Positions 1-6,687 of a stretch of 9,458 bases of DNA are shown piece after piece (the stretch's first letter is position 1; the number at the start of each line of letters is the position of its first letter). This DNA is from Alistipes sp. GTDB lineage: Bacteria > Bacteroidota > Bacteroidia > Bacteroidales > Rikenellaceae. The stretch is from contig JAFZDR010000222.1 of the NCBI GenBank assembly GCA_017561105.1, forward strand, positions 1 to 9,458, read 5' to 3'. Under the pieces are notes generated by a model. It had not been told where the DNA came from. It ran no database searches and saw nothing but the letters and a program-made list of their open reading frames with translations. A program made the position numbers and the translations under genes.

Positions 1-1495
1 CTCGTCGCCGGGCGAGGTGCGTGAGCGCGACTATGTATATGCCGGATCGTTCTACGCCTTCTCCATGTGGATAGGCTTGGGCGTATTGGCGTTGTACGAC
101 CTTCTCTCGAAGGCGTTAAAGAAAAATCATATTACCGCAGCAACCGTGGCTACATCGTTGGCGTTGGTGGTGCCTGCAATTCTCTGTGCCGAGAACTGGG
201 ACGATCACGACCGTTCGCACCGCACCATGGCTCGCGATTTGGGCTTCAACTACCTCAATTCGATAGTCGAGAAGGAGGGAGTAAGTCCTATTATTGTGAA
301 CTATGGCGACAACGACACCTTCCCATTGTGGTTCAATCAGGAGGTTGACGGAGTGCGCACCGATGTTCGCATTATGAATTCGAGCTACCTCGATGGCGAG
401 TGGTATGTTGACGAGATGAAGTGTAAGGCGAACGATGCCGAGGGTATTCCGTTCTCGTTGCCAAGCCACAAATATACCTTTGTGAACGATTGGATTCCGG
501 TAAATAACAATATCGACCGCGTGGTGGATGCTAAGCAGGTTATGGAGTTTGTGCGCAGCAATGACAAGCGCACGAAGATGGACCTTGGCTATGGTGCACC
601 TGCCGACTATATCCCAACCAAGCGCATCGCATTGCCTGTAGATAAGGATGCTGCTATTGCGTCGGGTATTGTCGAGGAGAAGGATCGCGATTTGATGGTC
701 GACACCGTCTATATCAACATCAACGCAACATCGCTCTCGCGTTCGGAGTTGATGTTGCTGGATATGTTTGCCCACTTCGATTGGAAGCGTCCGATCTACT
801 TTACACAGGTCTATGTGTTGCAGAAGTTCGGCTTGTTGGACTACTTGCAGTTCGACGGCTACTCGTACCGCTTTGTGCCAATTCTCACTCCGTATAAGGA
901 TCCGTGGAGCATTGGTCGCATCGATGCGGATTACGCCTACGACAAGCTGATGAACACCTTCCGCTACGGCAACCTCAACAATCCGAAGGTCTATGTGGAC
1001 TACTTCACACAGTACAACATCTCGGTGTCGCGTGCAAGAGAGGCGTTTGCTCGTGTTGCCCGCGAGTATATCAAGCAGGGCGATGCTCGTCGTGCCGAGG
1101 AGTTGCTCGACAGAGGTTTGGAGGTGTTGCCTATAAACCAGATTCGTTTCTCGGAGGCGAACACCTTCCCATTCATCGAGTGCTACTACGACCTTGGCCT
1201 GAATGGCAAGGCCGACGCTCTATTGATGGCTTATGGCGATAACCTTATCGACTATATCGAGTATTACTTGCAGTTCGAGGATGTTCAGGGCGATTTGGTT
1301 GAGGATATTTTGTACGACAAGCTCGACGAGTTGTCGCGCCTTTACTACCTTGCTGCCTACTACGACCGCGAGAGTGTTGTCTACGGCATCAACGAATATT
1401 ATCGTACCCTCGGAGCCGAGGACAAGGACCTTATCCTCACACAGCGCGAGAAGGATTCGCTCGGTATTCAGGGCGCACCCAAAACGAAGCTTTAA
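1..1495 (+). CDS. DUF2723 membrane protein (putative protein O-mannosyltransferase family), C-terminal part
   Basis: This reading frame is open from base 2, so the gene begins upstream of the window and about 498 codons are visible. The stretch RERDYVYAGS (visible residues 7-16) leads into a membrane segment, a second hydrophobic segment follows (about 42-57), and then a soluble region with NYGDNDTFPLW (100-110). These are hallmarks of DUF2723 proteins, which are large multi-pass proteins common in Bacteroidetes. The family contains human TMEM260, an O-mannosyltransferase, so a role in transferring sugar to exported proteins is plausible but inferred. The catalytic multi-pass N-terminal half lies outside the window; what is seen is the last membrane spans and a C-terminal domain, probably periplasmic. 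Near the end (about 350-375) lies a TPR-like helix pair with ARRAEELLDRGLEVLP. The gene ends 39 bases before cysS. The family call is firm, the enzymatic role is not. Confidence 0.88.
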   Translation, partial: SSPGEVRERDYVYAGSFYAFSMWIGLGVLALYDLLSKALKKNHITAATVATSLALVVPAILCAENWDDHDRSHRTMARDLGFNYLNSIVEKEGVSPIIVNYGDNDTFPLWFNQEVDGVRTDVRIMNSSYLDGEWYVDEMKCKANDAEGIPFSLPSHKYTFVNDWIPVNNNIDRVVDAKQVMEFVRSNDKRTKMDLGYGAPADYIPTKRIALPVDKDAAIASGIVEEKDRDLMVDTVYININATSLSRSELMLLDMFAHFDWKRPIYFTQVYVLQKFGLLDYLQFDGYSYRFVPILTPYKDPWSIGRIDADYAYDKLMNTFRYGNLNNPKVYVDYFTQYNISVSRAREAFARVAREYIKQGDARRAEELLDRGLEVLPINQIRFSEANTFPFIECYYDLGLNGKADALLMAYGDNLIDYIEYYLQFEDVQGDLVEDILYDKLDELSRLYYLAAYYDRESVVYGINEYYRTLGAEDKDLILTQREKDSLGIQGAPKTKL

Positions 1496-1534
1496 TCAAA
1501 AATGAAGAATTAAAAATTAAAAAATAACTCAAAT
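1496..1534 (+). promoter_or_regulatory. AT-rich leader before cysS
   Basis: The 39 bases between the DUF2723 stop and the cysS ATG are almost all A and T, in sharp contrast to the flanking genes. They hold two near-copies of ATTAAAA and a three-codon reading frame (M-K-N-stop, 1502-1513). There is no Shine-Dalgarno sequence. Bacteroidetes commonly start translation from A-rich unstructured leaders, so this most simply serves as the cysS ribosome-binding region. I found no TAnnTTTG promoter element in it, which favours read-through from upstream, though a promoter inside the DUF2723 gene cannot be excluded. Confidence 0.4.
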
Positions 1535-3004
1535 ATGGCAAAGTTGAATTTGTACAACACACTCTCTCGTCGTAAGGAGGAGTTTAAACCACTGAATGAG
1601 GGTCGCGTAGGTATGTATGTCTGCGGACCAACCGTTTATGGCGATCCACACCTCGGACACACTCGTCCGGCAATCACTTTCGACCTCTTGTTCCGCTACT
1701 TGAAGGCAGAGGGTTACAAGGTGCGCTATGTGCGCAACATCACCGATGTAGGTCATCTCGAGCACGACGCTGACGAGGGCGAGGATAAGATTGCAAAGAA
1801 GGCTCGCTTGGAGCAGTTGGAGCCTATGGAGGTTGCCCACTACTACACCGAGCGCTACAAGACCTTTATGTCGAAGTTGGGCGTGCAGACCCCTTCGATC
1901 GAGCCTCACGCTTCGGGTCATATCATAGAGCAGATCGATTTCGTAAAGCGCATCTTCGATGCAGGCTATGCTTATGAGTCGAATGGTTCGATATACTTCG
2001 ATGTAGAGAAGTACAACAACGATCACCGCTACGGTATCCTCTCGGGTCGTAACCTCGATGATATCGTAACCGATACCCGCAAGCTCGATGGTCAGGATGA
2101 CAAGAAGCACTCTTACGACTTTGCGTTGTGGAAGAAGGCTTCGCCTGAGCACATTATGCGTTGGCCTTCGCCATGGAGCGACGGTTTCCCTGGTTGGCAC
2201 ATGGAGTGCTCGGCTATGAGCACCAAGTACCTCGGTGAGCAGTTCGATATCCACGGTGGTGGTATGGACTTGATGTTCCCACACCACGAGTGCGAGATTG
2301 CACAATCTACTGCAGCTCTCGGTCACGATTCGGCTCGCTATTGGGTACACAACAATATGATTACCATCAACGGCAAGAAGATGGGTAAGTCGTACAACAA
2401 CTTCATCACCCTCGAGCAGATGTTCAACGGCGATCACCCTGCATTGGAGCAGGCATACTCGCCAATGACGGTTCGATTCTTCATCCTTCAGGCTCACTAT
2501 CGTTCGACTCTTGACTTCTCGAACGAGGCGTTGCAGGCAGCAGAGAAGGGCCTTGACCGCTTGATGAAGGGTATCGAGGCGTTGCACAAGGCTCCGGCTG
2601 CGGCAACTTCGTCGTTCGATGTGAACGAGATTGAGAGCCGCTGCGCTGAGGCTATGGCCGACGACTTGAACTCGCCAATCGTAATCTCGACAATGTTCGA
2701 CTATGTGCGCCTCTTCAACCAGCTCTCGGAGGGCAAGCAGACCCTCACCGCAGAGGATAAGGCAAAGGCTGAGTCTATAGTTAAGCGTTGGGTCTTCGAT
2801 ATCCTCGGTTTGGAGAACGAGAAGGCTGAAGCTACAGGTGGTAAGGATATGGTTTCGCCACTCGTAACAATGTTGCTCGATATGCGTATGCAGGCTAAGG
2901 CCGACAAGAATTGGGCATTGTCTGACGAGATTCGCGACAAGCTCATCGCTATCGGCATCCGCGTTAAGGACCGCAAGGACGGTTACGACTGGGAGATAGA
3001 GTAG
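1535..3004 (+). CDS. cysS: Cysteinyl-tRNA synthetase
   Basis: This cytoplasmic class I aminoacyl-tRNA synthetase charges tRNA-Cys with cysteine using ATP. At 489 residues it is close to the usual bacterial length of 460-490. The Rossmann-fold catalytic domain opens with [13 protein letters not shown], giving the HIGH motif as HLGH (39-42); the KMSKS motif is KMGKS (282-286). The expected zinc ligands that select cysteine are present: C30, C225 in WHMECS, and H250 and E254 in FPHHECE. The C-terminal third (from about 340) is the helical tRNA-binding part and includes the ADDLNSP motif typical of the family. The ATG at 1535 gives the standard N-terminus MAKLNLYNT. The gene ends with two TAG stops in a row (3002-3007), and the next gene starts five bases after the first stop, suggesting co-transcription. 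Nothing in the sequence suggests loss of activity. Confidence 0.98.
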   Translation: MAKLNLYNTLSRRKEEFKPLNEGRVGMYVCGPTVYGDPHLGHTRPAITFDLLFRYLKAEGYKVRYVRNITDVGHLEHDADEGEDKIAKKARLEQLEPMEVAHYYTERYKTFMSKLGVQTPSIEPHASGHIIEQIDFVKRIFDAGYAYESNGSIYFDVEKYNNDHRYGILSGRNLDDIVTDTRKLDGQDDKKHSYDFALWKKASPEHIMRWPSPWSDGFPGWHMECSAMSTKYLGEQFDIHGGGMDLMFPHHECEIAQSTAALGHDSARYWVHNNMITINGKKMGKSYNNFITLEQMFNGDHPALEQAYSPMTVRFFILQAHYRSTLDFSNEALQAAEKGLDRLMKGIEALHKAPAAATSSFDVNEIESRCAEAMADDLNSPIVISTMFDYVRLFNQLSEGKQTLTAEDKAKAESIVKRWVFDILGLENEKAEATGGKDMVSPLVTMLLDMRMQAKADKNWALSDEIRDKLIAIGIRVKDRKDGYDWEIE

Positions 3005-3009
3005 TAGGG

Positions 3010-5298
3010 GTGAAAATCTTGCGCAAATATCTACTGCTTACACTTTTGACTATTGCTTCGGGGGCAGCTTTTGCCTCCGACAATGAGTCGAAGGTCGATA
3101 CCCTTATTGCAGTAGACAGAGTGCAGATTACAGCCATTAAGCAGGGGTCAGAGCTCCGTCGCGAGGCGGTTGCCGCTTCGGTTTTAGGGGGTCGTACCCT
3201 CGAGATGCGAGGTGTTTCGGCTGTCAAGGATGTGATGACCGATATCCCCAACCTCTTTATGCCCGATTACGGCTCGCGTACAACCTCGTCGATATATGTG
3301 CGAGGAATGGGCACGCGCATCGACCAACCCGTTGTGGGAATGAATGTCGACAATGTGCCGTTGGCCGACAAAAACCTCTACGATACGGAACTTCCCGATA
3401 TCGAGCGCATCGAATTTCTGCGAGGCCCTCAGGCGACGCTCTATGGTCGCAATACGATGGGTGGCGTGATAAATGTCTATACACTTTCGCCGCTAACATA
3501 TCAGGGCTTGCGCCTGCGTGCCGACTATGGCTCGCGAAATGCCTTCCGCGTAGCTGCTTCGTCATACAATAAGTTGGGTGAGAAGTTTGGATTTTCGGTT
3601 TCGGCACAATATGCGCATCACGACGGTTATTGGCGTAATTCTTACGACAATTCTCTGTGCGACAAGGAGAACAGCGGCGGTTTTCGCACCAAATTCCAAT
3701 ACCGCAAGGGGGCTTTGAGCATCGACAATACGCTCGCCTTTTCGATAGTGGAGCAGGGCGGTTACCCCTACGAGTATATAGGCTCGCCAAATCCCGAGAA
3801 ACACCGCGAGGAGCTGGTCGGAAAGATCTGTTACAACGAGCCTTGCACCTATGGTCGTATGGCGGTAAATGATGGTTTGAGTATCCGCTACGAGTTCGAG
3901 AAGTTCTCGTTGGCAAGCATCACTTCGTATCAGTATATGAGCGATAAGATGCATATCGACAATGACTTTTTACCGGAGTATTACTTTACGCTCGAACAAC
4001 GCAAGCAGCAACACAACATCGCCGAAGATTTTGTTCTTCGCTCGAAGGAGGAGGGCAAATATCGCTGGTTGGCAGGAGTTTACGGCTTCTTCAAGCGCGA
4101 GAGGATGCAGGCTCCCGTAACCTTTGGAGCAACGGGAATACAACGACTGATTCTCGATAACATAAACAATAACAGCGACGATAACGGAGATCTTCGCTGG
4201 GGCGATTTGGAGGGCAATGGAGCCGACGAGTTGTTGCTTGACAGCCAATTTACAACCCACAATAGCGGCGTTGCGGCGTATCATCGTAGCGACCTGCACC
4301 TGGGGCGTTGGCGTTTGTCGTTGGGTTTGCGATTAGATTACGAGATGGTGAAGATGTTCTACCACACAAAGACCGAGTCGTGTCGCTCGTTCTTCCCGGA
4401 CGATAGCTCGCTGCCACCATATACGATATCGACAAAGATCGACAACAGCGATCTGCTTTCGAAAGGCTTTTTGGAGTTTTTGCCGTCGTTCTCGGCTTCG
4501 GTCGATTTGGATTCGGCGGGACGAAATATGCTCTACCTCTCCGCCTCGAAGGGATACAAGGCGGGAGGATTTAACACCCAGATGTTCTCGGAGGTGTTAC
4601 AGCGCGAGCTGAAGGAGGAGATGGGTCTGGCTCAGGATATAGATGTGGATAAACTCTGCGCCTACGACCCCGAGCACAGCTACAATGTGGAGCTGGGTGG
4701 TCATTTTGGCACTAAAGATGGTGTCTTTACTGCCGATGCAGCCCTGTTCTATATCGAGTGCGTGGATCAGCAGCTCACAATCTTCCCCGACGAGAATAGC
4801 ACGGGCCGAATGATGACCAATGCCGGTCGTACTCGCTCCTTTGGAGCGGAGCTCTCGGCAACGGCACGATTGGCTAAAACTTTGGTTTTGCAGGGTTCGT
4901 ATGGTTATACCAATGCAAAATTTAAACAATTTGTGTCGGGTGGGGTGAATTATGCGGGTAATTTTATACCGTATGCACCAAAAAATTCGTTATCTTTGCG
5001 CTTGATGCAGACCGTTCCGTTCCGCTCGCAGTGGATTGACCGCATGGTTTTGGGCTTGGGTGTTATGGGTGCGGGTCGCATCTATTGGAACGAGGCTAAC
5101 GATGTGTCGCAGCCGTTCTATGCTCTGCTGGAGGCTTCGGTGCGCTTCGAGGGCGAGAAGTGGGCGGTAGATTTTTGGTGCAAGAATGCCACAAACACCA
5201 AGTACAATGTCTTCTACTTCGAGTCTATGGGCAATCGCTTTGTGCAACGAGGCCGACCAATGACCGGAGGAGTTAGGGTAATGATAAACATTTTGTAA
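3010..5298 (+). CDS. TonB-dependent outer-membrane receptor
   Basis: This 762-residue protein is an outer-membrane beta-barrel of the kind that imports scarce nutrients (iron chelates, cobalamin, oligomers) using energy from TonB. A signal peptide covers residues 1-22 with a likely cut after AFA. A segment at 34-42 (AVDRVQITA) resembles the TonB-box region. The plug domain runs from about 45 to 160 and has IYVRGMG (95-101) and RGPQATLYGRNTMGGVINV (138-156), both classic. The rest is the barrel, with YLSASKGYKAGGFN in the middle and a late NFIPYAPKNSLSLRL strand pair. It lacks the N-terminal carboxypeptidase-like domain of SusC proteins. The final residue is Leu, not the usual aromatic. The GTG start is chosen because it directly precedes the signal peptide; no in-frame ATG gives a full one. 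The substrate cannot be read from sequence. The lipoprotein gene 13 bases downstream is a likely partner. Confidence 0.95.
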   Translation: MKILRKYLLLTLLTIASGAAFASDNESKVDTLIAVDRVQITAIKQGSELRREAVAASVLGGRTLEMRGVSAVKDVMTDIPNLFMPDYGSRTTSSIYVRGMGTRIDQPVVGMNVDNVPLADKNLYDTELPDIERIEFLRGPQATLYGRNTMGGVINVYTLSPLTYQGLRLRADYGSRNAFRVAASSYNKLGEKFGFSVSAQYAHHDGYWRNSYDNSLCDKENSGGFRTKFQYRKGALSIDNTLAFSIVEQGGYPYEYIGSPNPEKHREELVGKICYNEPCTYGRMAVNDGLSIRYEFEKFSLASITSYQYMSDKMHIDNDFLPEYYFTLEQRKQQHNIAEDFVLRSKEEGKYRWLAGVYGFFKRERMQAPVTFGATGIQRLILDNINNNSDDNGDLRWGDLEGNGADELLLDSQFTTHNSGVAAYHRSDLHLGRWRLSLGLRLDYEMVKMFYHTKTESCRSFFPDDSSLPPYTISTKIDNSDLLSKGFLEFLPSFSASVDLDSAGRNMLYLSASKGYKAGGFNTQMFSEVLQRELKEEMGLAQDIDVDKLCAYDPEHSYNVELGGHFGTKDGVFTADAALFYIECVDQQLTIFPDENSTGRMMTNAGRTRSFGAELSATARLAKTLVLQGSYGYTNAKFKQFVSGGVNYAGNFIPYAPKNSLSLRLMQTVPFRSQWIDRMVLGLGVMGAGRIYWNEANDVSQPFYALLEASVRFEGEKWAVDFWCKNATNTKYNVFYFESMGNRFVQRGRPMTGGVRVMINIL
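4991..4998 (+). promoter_or_regulatory. Possible internal promoter -7 element
   Basis: TATCTTTG matches the Bacteroidetes -7 consensus TAnnTTTG exactly and sits in an AT-rich patch (about 4914-4998) inside the 3' part of the receptor gene, roughly 310 bases ahead of the lipoprotein gene. No TTG or TTTG element is present at the usual distance (about 19-21 bases) upstream, and the bases encode a conserved receptor strand (LSLR), so a chance match is quite possible. If real it would let the lipoprotein and nadC be expressed apart from the receptor. Confidence 0.2.
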
Positions 5299-5311
5299 TT
5301 AGAGATAAGAG

Positions 5312-5806
5312 ATGAAAAAGTTCATATTTTTTGTAAGCTTGTTGGCGTTGTGTTTTACAACATCGTGTTTGAACGGCGAGGGCTCGGGCTCATCTTCGTC
5401 GGCAGAGTACCACGGAACACTCACCGTAACCGATACCGAAACGGGTGAGGTCTCCTATTCAAGCGACAAGAGCACGGTAACCGTTACCATTCCGAACATG
5501 TTCGAGGCAAAACTCGATATTGTGTTCAACGATGTTAAGTTCGACAAGATGATGCCGGCATTGAATGTAAAGGTTGAGGGTCTGCCATTCTCGAACACCA
5601 TTTCGGAGGGTGAAACCACCATCAACTACATCTTTACCGCCGAGAATATCATCCCATCGGTGGGAGGTATCTCGTACAAAAACTACAAGATAGACAAGAT
5701 CGAGGGCTGCCTTGGTACAAATATCGACGTCAACTTTACAATGTCGTCGAAGGGTAAGTCCGTAAACTTTACAAATCGCACCGAGAGCACCACTTCGGAG
5801 GAGTAG
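5312..5806 (+). CDS. Small secreted lipoprotein, possibly calycin-like beta-barrel
   Basis: The 164-residue product starts with a short basic and hydrophobic signal ending in FTTSC, so C19 is the likely lipidated cysteine; Thr at -3 is a weak match to the usual Leu. A Ser/Gly linker follows (about 22-32), then a domain of alternating beta strands beginning YHGTLTV and continuing with repeated amphipathic strands. The strand pattern, including MMPALNVKVEGLPF, resembles the calycin-like domain found in Bacteroidetes lipoproteins; this is a resemblance seen by eye, not a search result. The tail is Ser/Thr/Glu-rich. Residues just after C19 (LNGEG) are only mildly acidic, so surface export by the Bacteroidetes lipoprotein export signal is uncertain. 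It starts 13 bases after the receptor, which suggests a binding or accessory partner of that receptor. Its ligand is unknown. Confidence 0.8.
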   Translation: MKKFIFFVSLLALCFTTSCLNGEGSGSSSSAEYHGTLTVTDTETGEVSYSSDKSTVTVTIPNMFEAKLDIVFNDVKFDKMMPALNVKVEGLPFSNTISEGETTINYIFTAENIIPSVGGISYKNYKIDKIEGCLGTNIDVNFTMSSKGKSVNFTNRTESTTSEE

Positions 5807-5835
5807 AATTTTAACAAAACAAACATATAGAGATT

Positions 5836-6687
5836 ATGAAGGCTGAGTACAAACCTTATGTTGATGAGTTGATTGAACTTGCAATCAAGGAGGATATTGG
5901 TGATGGCGATCACACATCGTTGTGCTGCATTCCTGCCGAGGAGCGCGGTCGTATGCGCCTTTTGTGCAAGCAGGAGGGTATTATCGCGGGTATCGAGGTA
6001 GCTAAGATGGTTACCGAGCGCTTGGATTCGGAGGTTAAGTTCGAGCAGATTTTGAACGACGGCGACCGCGTAAAAGTGGGCGATGTTGCCTTCTATGTTG
6101 AGGGTAACTTGCAGTCGTTGTTGCGTGCGGAACGAATTTTGCTCAACATCATGCAGCGCATGAGTGGTGTTGCAACTCAGACCGCTGTATATGCCGACCG
6201 CATCGCCGATCTCCACACTAAGGTGCTCGACACTCGCAAGACCACACCGGGTATGCGCGTGTTGGAGAAGATGGCTGTGAAGATGGGAGGCGGAGAGAAT
6301 CACCGCATCGGCTTGTTCGATATGATTCTCCTCAAGGATAACCACATCGACTTTGCAGGAGGCGTTGCGAAGGCTGTAACCGGTGCAAAGGAGTACCTCA
6401 AGGCTAAGGGCAAGAATATTCCTATCGAGTGCGAGGTGCGTTCGTTGGAGGATATCAAGGAGGTATTTGCTGCAGGAGGTGTCGATCGTATCATGTTCGA
6501 CAACTTCTCGGTTGAGCAGACTCGCGAGGCTGTGGCTCTCGTTGCAGGTCGTTGCGAGACAGAGTCGAGTGGCGGTATCACCCTCGAGACCTTGCGTGAC
6601 TATGCCGAGACCGGTGTTGATTTCATCTCGGTAGGTGCTTTGACCCACCAGATCAAGTCGCTTGATATGTCGCTTAAAGCGTGTTAA
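5836..6687 (+). CDS. nadC: Nicotinate-nucleotide pyrophosphorylase (quinolinate phosphoribosyltransferase)
   Basis: This cytoplasmic enzyme joins quinolinate to PRPP, releasing CO2 and pyrophosphate, to make nicotinate mononucleotide in de novo NAD synthesis. The 283 residues match the family length. The N-terminal domain has EDIGDGDHTS and EGIIAGIEVA. Active-site residues expected from the characterised family are all visible: R100 in RAERILLN, R134-K135 in LDTRKTTPG, H156-R157 in GGGENHRIG, K167 in MILLKDNH, E200 in CEVRSLED and D222 in IMFDNFS. The phosphate-binding segment FISVGALTH lies near the end. The leader (5807-5835) is A-rich without a Shine-Dalgarno sequence. No nadA or nadB is present in the window, so the rest of the pathway must lie elsewhere. 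The stop codon shares a base with the ATG of the next gene, suggesting translational coupling. The enzyme appears intact. Confidence 0.98.
   Translation: MKAEYKPYVDELIELAIKEDIGDGDHTSLCCIPAEERGRMRLLCKQEGIIAGIEVAKMVTERLDSEVKFEQILNDGDRVKVGDVAFYVEGNLQSLLRAERILLNIMQRMSGVATQTAVYADRIADLHTKVLDTRKTTPGMRVLEKMAVKMGGGENHRIGLFDMILLKDNHIDFAGGVAKAVTGAKEYLKAKGKNIPIECEVRSLEDIKEVFAAGGVDRIMFDNFSVEQTREAVALVAGRCETESSGGITLETLRDYAETGVDFISVGALTHQIKSLDMSLKAC

Noticed and set aside
475..482. TACCTTTG, a -7 promoter-like match
   Set aside because: It lies within conserved DUF2723 coding sequence, over 1 kb from the next start codon, and has no -33 partner that I can see.
1529..2587. Long open frame antisense to cysS (352 codons)
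   Set aside because: It lies opposite an unmistakable synthetase, its translation has no recognisable domain and is rich in Leu, Val, His and Arg, and such frames arise because the sense codons avoid TTA, CTA and TCA.
3010..5806. A SusC/SusD polysaccharide utilisation pair
   Set aside because: The receptor lacks the N-terminal SusC extension, and the lipoprotein is far too small and all-beta to be SusD, which is large and helical.
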